Position numbers and translations under genes: made by a program | Assembly (NCBI RefSeq): GCF_017991995.1 | Contig: NZ_JAGOPN010000005.1 | Location: 248,001-312,000, forward strand | Direction of reading: 5' to 3' | Source of the DNA: Pseudacidovorax sp. | Lineage (GTDB): Bacteria; Pseudomonadota; Gammaproteobacteria; Burkholderiales; Burkholderiaceae_C | DNA: 64,000 nucleotides | Part shown: in pieces, positions 35,622-44,747 of the stretch | Layout of the letters: the number at the start of each line of letters is the position of its first letter | Numbering within the stretch: position 1 is the stretch's first letter | Notes under the pieces: model-generated | Seen by the model: only the letters and a program-made list of their open reading frames with translations | Databases searched by the model: none | Told to the model about the DNA's origin: nothing

Positions 35622-36605
35622 TCAGGTGCGGGCAAGGGCGCGCTCGCGCACGGCCGCGAAATCGGCCGGCGGCGGATGCAACTGCAGCCGGGGGCCGGCC
35701 TTGAGCAGCTGGCTGGGCACCTCGTGGCCGACCAGGGCGGGCAGGCGGGCTGCAGCGTGCATCACCATCGCAAGATCCACGGGCACATGGAAGTCCATGC
35801 ACTGCAGCGCGTGCACGATCTCCTCGGTGCAGACATTGCCGGTGGCACCCGGCGCATAGGGGCAACCGCCGAGACCGCCGATGGAGGCATCGAAGCGGTC
35901 TGCGCCGGCGTCGATGGCGGCCAGCACATTGGCCAGGCCCATGCCGCGTGTGTTGTGGAAGTGCAGCGTGAAGGTCTGGCGGGGCCAGCGGAGCCGCGCC
36001 ATCGCCACCACGCGCACCACCTGCGCCGGATGGGCCATCCCCGTGGTGTCGCACAGCGTGAGGCCGTGCACGCCCAACTGGTCGAAACGCTCGATGAGGT
36101 CGAACACCTCGTCGACCGCCACCTCGCCCTCCATGGGGCAGCCGAACACGCAGGACAGCGACACGTTCGCCGCCACCCGCGCCGAATGGCCCAGCGCCAC
36201 CACCTCGGCCAGCGCGCGGAAGGACTGCGCCCGCGTCATGCGCAGGTTGGCCAGGTTGTGGGTTTCGCTGGCGGACATCACCAGGTTGAGTTCGTCCACT
36301 TTCGACTCGATGGCGCGCTCGGCGCCGCGCACATTGGGCACCAGCGCGGCATAGACGACGCCGGGGTGGCGCTCGATCTCGCGCAGCACCACCTCGGCGT
36401 CGCGCAACGCCGGCACCGCCGCCGGCGAGACGAAGGCGCTGACCTCGATCTTGTCCAGCCCCGCGGCCGACAGCTGGTTCACCAGCGCGACCTTGTCCGC
36501 GGTGGGCACGAAAGCGGCTTCCATCTGCAGGCCGTCGCGGGGGCCGACTTCCTGCATGTGGATGCGGCGGCCGGCGCCCTGCCAGGCACTGCGCACGGCC
36601 GTCAT
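35622..36605 (-). CDS. Hydroxymethylglutaryl-CoA lyase family enzyme
   Basis: A 327-residue TIM-barrel lyase that cleaves a 3-hydroxy-3-methyl-acyl-CoA (HMG-CoA to acetoacetate plus acetyl-CoA, or citramalyl-CoA-type substrates). It has the substrate-binding QEVGPRDGLQ near residue 18, the metal ligands in HFHNTRGM, and the catalytic-Cys signature GGLGGCPYAPGATGNV near residue 240. Its start overlaps the CoA-transferase stop (ATGA), so a CoA ester made by that enzyme is the likely substrate. Close homologues are often mis-annotated as HMG-CoA lyase; the true acid could be 3-hydroxy-3-methylglutarate, citramalate or a similar compound. Confidence 0.88.
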   Translation of the reverse strand: MTAVRSAWQGAGRRIHMQEVGPRDGLQMEAAFVPTADKVALVNQLSAAGLDKIEVSAFVSPAAVPALRDAEVVLREIERHPGVVYAALVPNVRGAERAIESKVDELNLVMSASETHNLANLRMTRAQSFRALAEVVALGHSARVAANVSLSCVFGCPMEGEVAVDEVFDLIERFDQLGVHGLTLCDTTGMAHPAQVVRVVAMARLRWPRQTFTLHFHNTRGMGLANVLAAIDAGADRFDASIGGLGGCPYAPGATGNVCTEEIVHALQCMDFHVPVDLAMVMHAAARLPALVGHEVPSQLLKAGPRLQLHPPPADFAAVRERALART

Positions 36606-37825
36606 TGGATGATTCCCTTCTCGCGCAGTTGTGCGATCTGGCTGGCGCTCAGGCCCACCTCGGCCAGCACGGCGTCGGTGTCATCACCCAGGCGCGGCGC
36701 GCTGCTGCGCACGCGGCCCGGCGTGGCCGAAAGCTTGGGCACGATGCCCGGCACCGTGAGCGTGTCGCCATCGCGCGTCTGCTGGGTCAGCAGCATGTCG
36801 CGGGCGCGGTAGTGCGGATCTTCGGCAATGTCGCGGGCGGTGTAGACCTTGCCGGCCGGCACGCGGGCGGCGGCCAGGCTTTGCTGCACCTCGTGCACCG
36901 TGCGGCCCGTGGTCCAGTGCGCGATGGCCGCGTCGATCTCCTGCACGCGGGCCACGCGGCCGGCGTTGTTGGCGAGGTCGGGCGCGGCGGCCAAGTCCGG
37001 GCGGCCGATGGCCTGCATCAGCCGCTTGAAGATGCTGTCGCCATTGCCGGCCACCAGCACCCAGCCGTCGGTGCACGGATAGGCATTGCTGGGCGCGATG
37101 CCCGGCAGTGCGCTGCCGGCGGCCTCGCGCACCACGCCGAAGGCGCTGTATTCGGGGATCAGGCTTTCCATCACGTTGTAGACCGCCTCGTGCAGCGCGA
37201 CGTCGATCACCTGCCCGCGTCCGCCATGGGCCTGCCGGTGGTAGAGCGCCGCCAGCACGCCGATGGCGCCATGCAGCGCCGCCAGCGTGTCGCCCAGCGA
37301 GACGCCGACTCGCACGGGCACTCGGCCCGGCTCGCCCGTCAGGTGGCGCAGGCCGCCCATGGCCTCGCCGATCACGCCGAAGCCCGGCTGGTCGCGGTAA
37401 GGCCCGGTCTGCCCGAAGCCGGAGATGCGCAGCACGATCAGTCCCGGGTTGGCGGCCTGCAGCGACTCGGGGTCGAGGCCCCATTCCTCCAGCATGCCGG
37501 GGCGGAAGTTCTCGATCAGCACGTCGGCCTCGGCAATCAGGCGCCGCGCCACCTCCTGGCCCTCGGGCGCGCGCAGGTCGAGCGCCACCGAACGCTTGTT
37601 GCGCGACTGCACCTGCCACCACACCGAGGTGCCCTTCTGCAGCAGCCGCCAGTTGCGTAGCGGGTCACCGGTGACCGGCGGTTCGATCTTGATGACCTCT
37701 GCGCCGAATTCGCCCAACGTCTTGCCGCAGAAGGGCCCGGCGATGAGCTGGCCCATCTCGACGATGCGGACGCCCTGCAGCGCGTCGCCGCCGATGAGGG
37801 AGAGGGATGGAGGGCCGCTGTCCAC
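36602..37825 (-). CDS. CaiB/BaiF (family III) CoA-transferase
   Basis: A 407-residue transferase that moves CoA from a donor acyl-CoA to a carboxylate. The N-terminus GVRIVEMGQLIAGPFCGKTL, the catalytic-Asp region ALDLRAPEGQ followed by ADVLIENFRPGMLEEWGLD, and GFGQTGPYRDQPGF are typical. The GTG at 37823-37825 was chosen because AGGAGA lies 6 bases upstream; the longer frame runs antisense to the lysR gene. It is the first gene of the minus-strand operon and faces the divergent LysR regulator across 130 bases. Confidence 0.9.
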   Translation of the reverse strand: MDSGPPSLSLIGGDALQGVRIVEMGQLIAGPFCGKTLGEFGAEVIKIEPPVTGDPLRNWRLLQKGTSVWWQVQSRNKRSVALDLRAPEGQEVARRLIAEADVLIENFRPGMLEEWGLDPESLQAANPGLIVLRISGFGQTGPYRDQPGFGVIGEAMGGLRHLTGEPGRVPVRVGVSLGDTLAALHGAIGVLAALYHRQAHGGRGQVIDVALHEAVYNVMESLIPEYSAFGVVREAAGSALPGIAPSNAYPCTDGWVLVAGNGDSIFKRLMQAIGRPDLAAAPDLANNAGRVARVQEIDAAIAHWTTGRTVHEVQQSLAAARVPAGKVYTARDIAEDPHYRARDMLLTQQTRDGDTLTVPGIVPKLSATPGRVRSSAPRLGDDTDAVLAEVGLSASQIAQLREKGIIQ

Positions 37826-37955
37826 GTGATGTCTCCTGGCAAGGCCCGGCGGGCCGATCGGGTGCGGATCATGGCGGCTGGACATCCGCCCGCAAAGCGC
37901 CGGTGCGCGAGGCCACCATCGCAATCCGGCATGGCAGGTAGCATCGCCCCCTCCC

Positions 37956-38849
37956 ATGAACCTCGACCCCGTCTCCCTGCGCGTGTTCGTGGCCGTGATG
38001 GAGCACGGCACCATCGCCGCCGCCGGCGCGCAGCACCACATCGCGCCTTCGGCCGTGAGCCGCCGCCTGGCCGAGCTGGAAGACGTGCTGCGCGTGCCCC
38101 TGTTCGCCCGCAGCAACAAGGGCATGGCGCCCACGCCGGCCGCCTTCGCGCTGCGCGACCTGGCGCGCGGGCTGATCAACGAGATGGAAGGCATCGCCCA
38201 GCAGATGCGCGACTACGGCCGCGGCACGCGCGGCCAGGTGCGGGTGGTGGCCAACATCTCGGCCATCACCCAGTTTCTGCCGCGCGAGCTGCAGACCTTC
38301 CTGGCTCGGCATCCGCAGGTGGACGTGCGGCTGCAGGAGCAGATCAGCAGCGCCGTGGCCCGTAGCGTGGCCGAGAACGCGGCCGACCTGGGTATCCTGA
38401 ACGACGGCGACTACGGCGATGCCGTGCGCCTGCTGCCCTACCGCGAGGATGAACTCGTGCTGGTCGTGCCGCAGGGCCATGCGCTGGCGCGGCGCCGCCA
38501 GGTGGACATCGGTGCCCTGCTGGACCACGACGTCGTCGGCATGCATCCAGGCAGCGCGATCAACCAGCAGCTCACCCGGGCCGCCGCCGAGCGCGGACGG
38601 GCGCTGCGGCTGCGCATGCAGGTCAGCAGCTACGACGCGCTGTGCCAGATGGTGGCTGCCGGGCTGGGCGTGGGCGTGCTGCCGCGCGGCAGTGCCGCCC
38701 TCTTCCGCGGCGCGTTGCCGCTGCGCATCGTGGGTCTCACCGAGCCCTGGGCACGACGCCGGCTGGCGCTGTGCGTGCGGGCGGACGAAGGCCTGTCCAG
38801 CGTGGCGCAACTGCTGGTCGACCACCTGCGCGCGGAGGCACAGGCATGA
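37956..38849 (+). CDS. LysR-family transcriptional regulator
   Basis: A 297-residue LTTR with an N-terminal winged helix (SLRVFVAVMEHGTIAAAGAQ, then APSAVSRRLAELEDVL) and a LysR substrate domain. It is divergent from the CoA-transferase operon, the standard layout for an LTTR and its target, so it probably controls that module in response to its carboxylate or CoA-ester. Its stop overlaps the start of earP (ATGA). Confidence 0.9.
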   Translation: MNLDPVSLRVFVAVMEHGTIAAAGAQHHIAPSAVSRRLAELEDVLRVPLFARSNKGMAPTPAAFALRDLARGLINEMEGIAQQMRDYGRGTRGQVRVVANISAITQFLPRELQTFLARHPQVDVRLQEQISSAVARSVAENAADLGILNDGDYGDAVRLLPYREDELVLVVPQGHALARRRQVDIGALLDHDVVGMHPGSAINQQLTRAAAERGRALRLRMQVSSYDALCQMVAAGLGVGVLPRGSAALFRGALPLRIVGLTEPWARRRLALCVRADEGLSSVAQLLVDHLRAEAQA

Positions 38850-39922
38850 ACTGGGACATCTTCTGCCGCGTGATCGACAACCACGGCGACCTGGGCGTGA
38901 CCTGGCGGCTCGCCCGGCAGATCGCCGTCGAGCGCGGCGAGCCGGTGCGCCTGTGGGTGGACGACGCCAACGCGCTCGCCTGGATGGCGCCGCAGGGCCA
39001 GCCGGGCGTGCAGGTGATCGACTGGTCCGACCCCGCCGCCGTACGCGACGCTGCGGCCGCCGGCCCGGATCCGGATGTGCTGATCGAGGCCTTCGGCTGC
39101 GATCCCGCGCCCGAACTCGTCGCCCGCTTCGCCGCGCGGCCCGGCGGCATCTGGCTCAACCTCGAATACCTGTCGGCCGAGGACTTCGTCGAAGGCCTGC
39201 ACGGTCTGCCCTCACCGGTGATGAGCGGCCCGGGCCGCGGCTGCACCAAGCATTTCTTCTATCCCGGCTTCACGGATCGCACGGGCGGGCTGCTGCGCGA
39301 AGCCGATCTGGCGCAGCGCCAGGCCGCCTTCGACCGCGGCGCCTGGCTGGCGGCGCAAGGCGTCGGCTGGCAGGGCGAGCGCATCGCCAGCCTGTTCTGC
39401 TACGAGCCGCCAGCGCTGGCCGACTGGCTGGCGGGCCTGTGCGGGGGCGCCCGTCCGACGCGGGTGCTGGTGGCGGCCGGCCGAACGGCCGAGGCCGTGC
39501 GCGCGGTGCTGCCGCAGTTGCCCGCAGACCGGGGCGCTCTGCACATCGACTGGCTGCCGCACCTGCCCCAGCCCGACTTCGACCACCTGCTGTGGGCCGC
39601 CGACTTCAACGCCGTGCGCGGCGAGGATTCGCTGGTGCGCGCCCTGTGGGCCGGCAAGCCGATGGTCTGGCACATCTACCCGCAGGACGATGGCGTGCAC
39701 CACGACAAGCTGGGCGCCTGGCTCGATGCGCTGGACGCGCCCGCCCCGGTCCGTGCCTTCCACGCCGGCTGGAACGACCGGCCGGGCGCGCAGGCATTGC
39801 CGGCTCTGGACGACGCGCTGCTGGCCGACGCGACCCGCATGGTGCAGGCGGCGCGCGCGCGGCTGCTCGCCCAGGACGATTTGCTGACCCGGCTCGTCCG
39901 TTTCATTGCCCAAAAAAGCTAA
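38846..39922 (+). CDS. earP: EF-P arginine rhamnosyltransferase EarP
   Basis: A 358-residue GT-B inverting glycosyltransferase that attaches rhamnose from dTDP-rhamnose to Arg32 of elongation factor P. It opens with FCRVIDNHGDLGVTWRLARQ, containing the conserved Asp residues of the acceptor site, and holds the donor-site sequence RGEDSLVRALWAGKPMVWHI with the catalytic Glu, then YPQDDGVHHDKL. The ATG at 38846 overlaps the LysR stop. efp follows 166 bases downstream, and a TAAAAT -10-like element overlaps the earP stop, so efp probably has its own promoter. Confidence 0.96.
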   Translation: MNWDIFCRVIDNHGDLGVTWRLARQIAVERGEPVRLWVDDANALAWMAPQGQPGVQVIDWSDPAAVRDAAAAGPDPDVLIEAFGCDPAPELVARFAARPGGIWLNLEYLSAEDFVEGLHGLPSPVMSGPGRGCTKHFFYPGFTDRTGGLLREADLAQRQAAFDRGAWLAAQGVGWQGERIASLFCYEPPALADWLAGLCGGARPTRVLVAAGRTAEAVRAVLPQLPADRGALHIDWLPHLPQPDFDHLLWAADFNAVRGEDSLVRALWAGKPMVWHIYPQDDGVHHDKLGAWLDALDAPAPVRAFHAGWNDRPGAQALPALDDALLADATRMVQAARARLLAQDDLLTRLVRFIAQKS

Positions 39923-40088
39923 AATCGTGGGCTTTGCGGAAATCTCCGCCGCGGCGCGTGCACCAGCCGGTGCGCCCCCACGGAGCCGCCAACCCGCCGC
40001 GGGAACCTGCTTTTGCCGCCGCCACGACCACCCTCTGGGGCGGCAGTGACGGTCCGGGGCACGCCGAGCGGCCTCAACTCCAGCACCT

Positions 40089-40643
40089 ATGAAAATCGCT
40101 CAAGAAATCCGCGCCGGCAACGTCATCATGCACGGCAAGGACCCGATGGTCGTCCTCAAGACCGAATACAGCCGTGGTGGCCGCAACAGCGCCACCGTGC
40201 GCATGAAGATGAAGAGCCTGATCGCCAACTTCAACACCGAAGTGGTCTTCAAGGCCGACGACAAGATCGACCAGATCGTCCTGGACAAGAAGGAGTGCAC
40301 GTACTCCTACTTCGCCGACCCCATGTACGTCTGCATGGACAGCGAATACAACCAGTACGAAGTCGAAGCCGAGAACATGGGCGACGCCCTCAACTACCTC
40401 GAAGACGGCATGCCGGTCGAAGTGGTGTTCTACGAAGGCAAGGCCATCTCGGTCGAACTGCCCACCAGCGTCGAGCGTGAAATCACCTGGACCGAGCCCG
40501 CCGTCAAGGGCGACACCTCCGGCAAGGTGCTCAAGCCCGCCAAGCTGTCGACCGGCTTCGAAGTGGCCGTGCCCCTGTTCGTGAACCAGGGCGACAAGAT
40601 CGAAATCGACACCCGCACCGGCGAATACCGCAAGCGCGTCTGA
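40089..40643 (+). CDS. efp: Elongation factor P (Arg32, EarP-type)
   Basis: A 184-residue three-domain translation factor that rescues ribosomes stalled at polyproline stretches. Residue 32 in the loop [11 protein letters not shown] is Arg, the residue rhamnosylated by EarP, which matches the gene next door; lysine-type EF-P would have KPGK here. The KOW-like N-domain and the OB domains ([33 protein letters not shown] at the end) are complete. A terminator follows 40 bases after the stop. Confidence 0.97.
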   Translation: MKIAQEIRAGNVIMHGKDPMVVLKTEYSRGGRNSATVRMKMKSLIANFNTEVVFKADDKIDQIVLDKKECTYSYFADPMYVCMDSEYNQYEVEAENMGDALNYLEDGMPVEVVFYEGKAISVELPTSVEREITWTEPAVKGDTSGKVLKPAKLSTGFEVAVPLFVNQGDKIEIDTRTGEYRKRV

Positions 40644-40682
40644 GTCTGCCGAGAGCAGACTCCGCATCGCTCCTGCAGCACG

Positions 40683-40705
40683 AGGCCCCATCCGGGGCCT
40701 TTTTC
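40683..40705 (+). terminator. Rho-independent terminator of efp
   Basis: AGGCCCC-ATCC-GGGGCCT followed by TTTTCTTT, 39 bases beyond the efp stop codon. Confidence 0.88.
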
Positions 40706-40767
40706 TTTGGCCGCTGGCCCGAGGATTGCAGCGAGCAGAATCCCCTGGCCACTTTCCACAGCGCCGA

Positions 40768-41640
40768 ATGAGCCCCAAAGACAGCACGCACGACCTTCAC
40801 AACAAGCGCCTGGCCGACGCCTGGGCCACGCTCCAGGCCCATTCCGACCGCGGCCTGCCGCTGGACCCGGACCCCTCCCGCCTCGCCTTCGCCGACCCCG
40901 AATTCCTGCTGCGCCGCGAAACCCGCGGCCTGCGCATGCAGCTCGAGCTGATGAAGCCCGACATCGAGATGCGTGCCCACGGCATCGAGAACACGGTGGT
41001 CGTCTTCGGCAGCGCGCGCTTCCGCAGCGAGGAGGAGATGACGGCCCTCATCGCCCAGGCCGAGGCCGCCGGCGACGAGAAGGCCGCCGCGCGCTGGAAG
41101 CGCCTGGCCCGCGGCAGCCACTACTACGAGCAGGCACGCGCCTTCGGCAAGCTGGTCGCGCACTACAGCAACGACAAGGAACCCGAGGACAAGCTCTTCG
41201 TCTGCACCGGTGGCGGCCCCGGCATCATGCAGGCGGCCAACCGCGGCGCCTACGAGGGCGGCGGCCTGTCGGTGGGCCTGGCGATCGCGCTGCCGATGGA
41301 AGAAGCGGCCAACGTCTACGTCACGCCCGCGCTGAGCTTCAAGTTCCACTACTTCGCCATCCGCAAGATGCACTTCATGATGCGGGCGAAGGCGCTGGTG
41401 GCCTTTCCCGGCGGCTTCGGCACGCTGGACGAGCTGTTCGAAGTGGTCACGCTGGTGCAGACCCGCAAGGCCAAGCCGGTGCCCATCGTGCTGTTCGGCT
41501 CCGAATACTGGCGGCGGCTGATCGACTTCGAGTTCCTGGTGGACGAAGGCGTGATCTCGCCGGAAGACATCGACCTGTTCCGCTATGTCGACACGCCGGA
41601 AGACGCGTGGACCGAGATCAAGCGCTTCTACGAGTTATGA
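40768..41640 (+). CDS. LOG-family (TIGR00730-like) Rossmann protein
   Basis: A 290-residue cytoplasmic protein of the LOG/lysine-decarboxylase-like fold. It holds GGGPGIMQAANRGAYEGGG and the family signature PGGFGTLDELFEV near residue 213. Smaller LOG proteins hydrolyse cytokinin or purine nucleoside 5'-monophosphates to the free base; this longer bacterial type has an extra N-terminal helical region (about 1-75), and its substrate is less certain. The ATG at 40768 was chosen over an in-frame start at 40726 that overlaps the efp terminator area. Confidence 0.85.
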   Translation: MSPKDSTHDLHNKRLADAWATLQAHSDRGLPLDPDPSRLAFADPEFLLRRETRGLRMQLELMKPDIEMRAHGIENTVVVFGSARFRSEEEMTALIAQAEAAGDEKAAARWKRLARGSHYYEQARAFGKLVAHYSNDKEPEDKLFVCTGGGPGIMQAANRGAYEGGGLSVGLAIALPMEEAANVYVTPALSFKFHYFAIRKMHFMMRAKALVAFPGGFGTLDELFEVVTLVQTRKAKPVPIVLFGSEYWRRLIDFEFLVDEGVISPEDIDLFRYVDTPEDAWTEIKRFYEL

Positions 41641-41945
41641 AATAGGAGCGCTGCCCGCCGCACACCCACCAGGGCAAGGGTGGAGCGCTCGGGCGCAACG
41701 TCGAGGCAGAGGATGCCGGTATGCGTGCGAAGGTGCCATTCGCGGCGCCGTGCAGTGCCCCAGGCGCGTCGGTGGAAGGCGAGCACCCGTCTCGTGCAGC
41801 AAGCCGGTCAGCGCGAGCGTGCACCGGGAGCGCGCATGCCGGCGTCCTCTGCCGGGTCAGCGGCCGGACCACTCGTGCCGGCCAGAACATGCGCGCCGCA
41901 CGCGCCCGCGTCGAGAAGGGTCAATGTAGCGCCTGCCCGACGAGC
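41641..41945. other. Intergenic region, no gene seen
   Basis: About 305 GC-rich bases between the convergent LOG and gntR genes. The octamer GGAGCGCT appears twice near the left end, flanking a weak CCACC/GGTGG hairpin. No supported ORF and no clear terminator were found. Confidence 0.5.
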
Positions 41946-42668
41946 TCAACCCAGCAGCGCCTCCGCCAAGTCGATCTCCGGCTCCTCCTCCTGATGCAGG
42001 TTGAGCGACTTCTCGATGTGGTGCAGGTGCTCGGCCATCAGCGCCAGGGCCTCGTCGCTGCGGCCCGCCTCGATGGCGTCGATCAGCAGCGTGTGCTCGT
42101 CGTTGGGACAGGCCGCGCCCGTGGGCGCCTCGAAGGTCAGGATGGCCAGGCAGGTGAGCGGCGTCAGCTCGCGCATCATCCGCGTCAGCAGGCTGCTGCC
42201 CGACAGCTCGGCCAGCAGCACGTGGAACTCGCCCGACAGCCGCACCGCCGAGCGCCGGTCGCCGTTGTCATGGGCCTGCTGCTCGCGCTTGACCAGCGCC
42301 CGCAGTTGCTTAATGGCCTGCGGCGCCTTGCCGGCAACGATCCGGTCCATCACCCGGCGCACGATGGCCGGCTCCAGCGTTCGGCGCACCTCCAGCACGT
42401 CGTGCGCCTCGTCCACGCTGGGCGTGGTGACGAAGGCGCCGCGGTTGGGGATCAGCGTCACCAGCTGCTCCACCGCCAGACGCTGCAACACGCCACGCAC
42501 CTGCGTGCGGCTGACCGAGAACAGCTCGGCCACACGCTCCTCCGACAGCTTGGTGCCCGGCATGAGGCGGTGCTCCACGATGGCGTCGTAGATGCGCTGG
42601 TAGATGTCGGCCTTGGAGGCCGACTTGCCGGTGGCCTTCAGGACCTGGCGGGGCGTGGGGATGGGCAT
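41946..42668 (-). CDS. GntR-family transcriptional regulator (FadR/FCD type)
   Basis: A 240-residue regulator. The winged helix-turn-helix spans about residues 20-90 (IYDAIVEHRLMPGTKLSEER, then FSVSRTQVRGVLQRLA), followed by an all-helical FCD ligand domain (EVRRTLEPAIVRRVMDRIV; the conserved His residues are in EFHVLL and EHLHHIEKS). It lies 71 bases downstream of the AMDase-like gene on the same strand and probably represses the surrounding catabolic and transport genes. The start at 42668 (MPIPTPRQ) fits family length. Confidence 0.9.
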   Translation of the reverse strand: MPIPTPRQVLKATGKSASKADIYQRIYDAIVEHRLMPGTKLSEERVAELFSVSRTQVRGVLQRLAVEQLVTLIPNRGAFVTTPSVDEAHDVLEVRRTLEPAIVRRVMDRIVAGKAPQAIKQLRALVKREQQAHDNGDRRSAVRLSGEFHVLLAELSGSSLLTRMMRELTPLTCLAILTFEAPTGAACPNDEHTLLIDAIEAGRSDEALALMAEHLHHIEKSLNLHQEEEPEIDLAEALLG

Positions 42669-42739
42669 GGCGTCGGTTCGGGCGTTCGGCGAGTGTAGGC
42701 AAGGGCGCGCACCAAGGCGCACACCGTTACAGGCGCACT

Positions 42740-43510
42740 TCACAACGCGAACAGGCTGCCCCAGCCTGTCAGGCGGCGCGTGTCCACACCCGCGATGCGC
42801 AGCGACTTCCACACGGCCGTGGCCACGGTGTCGTAGACCGGCACGCCCAGCGCCGCCTCCAGCTGCGGCACCAGGTGCGCGGCGCGGAGGTTGGTGCAGA
42901 AGGTCGTCAGGCATTGCACGTCGCCGCTGGCGAGGGCGGCGCGGGCCATGGCCTCGATCTGGTCCGGCGTGACCTCGGAGAAGGCAAAGTTGACCGACAG
43001 CCCCAGGTGCTGCTCGGCCACGCAGTCGAAGCCGCTCGCGCCGTAGTTGGCCACGATGCGCTGCTGCACATCCGCCAGGTAGGGCGAGAGCAGACCGAAG
43101 CGCGTGCGTCCGGCCAGGCGCATGGCCTCGTTCAGCGCCAGCACCGAGGTGCAGGCAGGAATGCCCGTCTCGGCCGTGATGCGCGCGCACAGCGCCTCGT
43201 CGCGCTCGAAGCCCAGCCAGCCGGACGAGGTGCCGTTCCAGGCGATCACGTCCACCCGCGCGTCGGCCAGTAGGCGCGCCGCCTCCAGGATCGGCGTCTC
43301 GTCGAACTGGCCCAGGGCCTGGTCGGAGAGCGAGATCTCGGTGACGCGGAAGCGCGCGAAATGCGCCGACACCTCGGGCAGGCCGGCCACCATGGCCGAG
43401 GTGATGGGCTCCAGCGCGGTATTGGACGAGGGCGTGAGCATGCCCAACAGCACACGCCGGGGCGCGGCCCCGGGCGCCGCGGGCGGTGTGAACGAAGCGA
43501 TGTCGCTCAC
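42740..43510 (-). CDS. Arylmalonate decarboxylase/maleate isomerase-like protein (Asp/Glu racemase superfamily)
   Basis: A 256-residue cytoplasmic protein. The opening MLTPSSNTALEP is typical of the maleate isomerase/arylmalonate decarboxylase branch. The first active-site position, Cys in racemases and maleate isomerase (ACTS), is Gly here (WNGTSSGW), while the second Cys is kept (TFCTNLRA). A Gly plus a single Cys is the arrangement described for arylmalonate decarboxylase, so a decarboxylase or non-racemase reaction is more likely than classical racemisation. It sits 5 bases after the solute-binding-protein gene and is probably in the same operon as gntR. Confidence 0.8.
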   Translation of the reverse strand: MSDIASFTPPAAPGAAPRRVLLGMLTPSSNTALEPITSAMVAGLPEVSAHFARFRVTEISLSDQALGQFDETPILEAARLLADARVDVIAWNGTSSGWLGFERDEALCARITAETGIPACTSVLALNEAMRLAGRTRFGLLSPYLADVQQRIVANYGASGFDCVAEQHLGLSVNFAFSEVTPDQIEAMARAALASGDVQCLTTFCTNLRAAHLVPQLEAALGVPVYDTVATAVWKSLRIAGVDTRRLTGWGSLFAL

Positions 43511-43515
43511 CGTGC

Positions 43516-44571
43516 TCAGACCTTGATTTCGCGGTTGAAGCGGTCGATGTACTCGCCGCGGCGCGGGTTGAGCTTGGCCCAGTCGACGCCGTTCATCTGC
43601 TCGATCTCGGCCATGTTCTTGGCGTAGGCCTGCAGGCCGGGGCTGAACTGGGCCTTGGTGCTCACGGGCGCCACGAAGTAGGGCTCGGCCGCCATCTTCG
43701 TCTGCACCTCGGGGCTGAGCGCGGCATTGATGTAGGCGGCGGCCAGGTCGGGGTTCTTGGTGTTCTTGACGATGTGCATCACGCTCTTGATGTGGATCCA
43801 GCCCGTGTCCGGCTTGGCCAGCGCCACCGGCACGCCCTTGGCCTGCAGGTCGCCCACGTTGTTGTTGTAGTGCACCGAGATGTCGATCTGGCCCTGCTGG
43901 AACAACGTGGCCAGCGAGCCCGGGTTGCTGGCCACCGCGCTCACGTTGGGCAGCAGCTTCTTCACGAACTGGAAGGCGGGCTCCATGTTCTCCTCGCTGC
44001 CGCCGTTGAGACGCGCCATCTCGACCATCCAGGCCGACATCAGCGTGGAGCCCATGCCGGCCAAGCCGACGCGGCCCTTGAACTCGGGCTTGAGCAGGTC
44101 GTTCCAGGACTTCGGCGGCGTCTTGATCTTCTCGGTGTTGTAGGCGATGCCGATGATCTGGCCCGACACGAAGACACCCAGGCCGCGCGGATCGACCAGC
44201 TTGGCCGGCACGTCATTGAGGTAGGGCATCTTGTCGGTGGGGATCTTCTCGAAGATGTCCTGCGACAGCGCGGCGAGGTACGGGCCCTCGTCCAGGATGA
44301 TGACGTCGTAGGGCGGGTTGGCCTTGGAGGCGGCGATCTTGGAGACGGTGTCCACCGCCAGCGAGGGCACCAGGCTCACCGAGGCGCCGGTGGCCTTGGT
44401 GAAGGCCGGCAGCAGGATGCCGCGGTGCGCCGACTCCCAGGCGCCGGGATAGGTGGTGGCCGAGATCGACTTGCCCTGCGCCAGGGCCAGGCCGGCATGG
44501 CCGGCGAGTTGGACGGCGCCGGCGCCGGCGGCACCCTGCAGAAGACGGCGGCGGGACAGATGCAGGCTCAT
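43516..44571 (-). CDS. ABC transporter substrate-binding protein, PotD-like, Tat-exported
   Basis: A 351-residue periplasmic binding protein of the spermidine/putrescine (SBP family 8-like) class. A twin-arginine leader (HLSRRRLLQGAAGAG) ends near LALAQG, so it is likely exported folded. It includes YDVIILDEGPYLAALSQ, GLGVFVSGQIIGIAYNTEKI and WNDLLKPEFKGRVG. Its cognate ATPase and permeases are encoded divergently, starting 273 bases away. The start at 44571 has AAAGGA upstream. The ligand is unknown; PotD-like proteins also bind other amines and amino-acid derivatives. Confidence 0.9.
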   Translation of the reverse strand: MSLHLSRRRLLQGAAGAGAVQLAGHAGLALAQGKSISATTYPGAWESAHRGILLPAFTKATGASVSLVPSLAVDTVSKIAASKANPPYDVIILDEGPYLAALSQDIFEKIPTDKMPYLNDVPAKLVDPRGLGVFVSGQIIGIAYNTEKIKTPPKSWNDLLKPEFKGRVGLAGMGSTLMSAWMVEMARLNGGSEENMEPAFQFVKKLLPNVSAVASNPGSLATLFQQGQIDISVHYNNNVGDLQAKGVPVALAKPDTGWIHIKSVMHIVKNTKNPDLAAAYINAALSPEVQTKMAAEPYFVAPVSTKAQFSPGLQAYAKNMAEIEQMNGVDWAKLNPRRGEYIDRFNREIKV

Positions 44572-44747
44572 GGATCTTTTCCTTTCAGTCGGAGCCGGCC
44601 ACCTCGGCCGGATGCGACTGGCCTGCGCAAGCTCCGTGCCACGGACCGACGCCATCGGAAGACGCCGTATCCAATACCGGCGTCCCCATTTCGGGCGGCG
44701 GCCTGCGCCAACTTGGTCAGCCGCGCACCATTTCGTGCACAGTCAAT

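Noticed and set aside
41721-42698. Plus-strand open frame from the gap into the gntR region
   Set aside because: Most of it is antisense to the GntR regulator; the part in the gap has no ribosome-binding site and atypical codon use.
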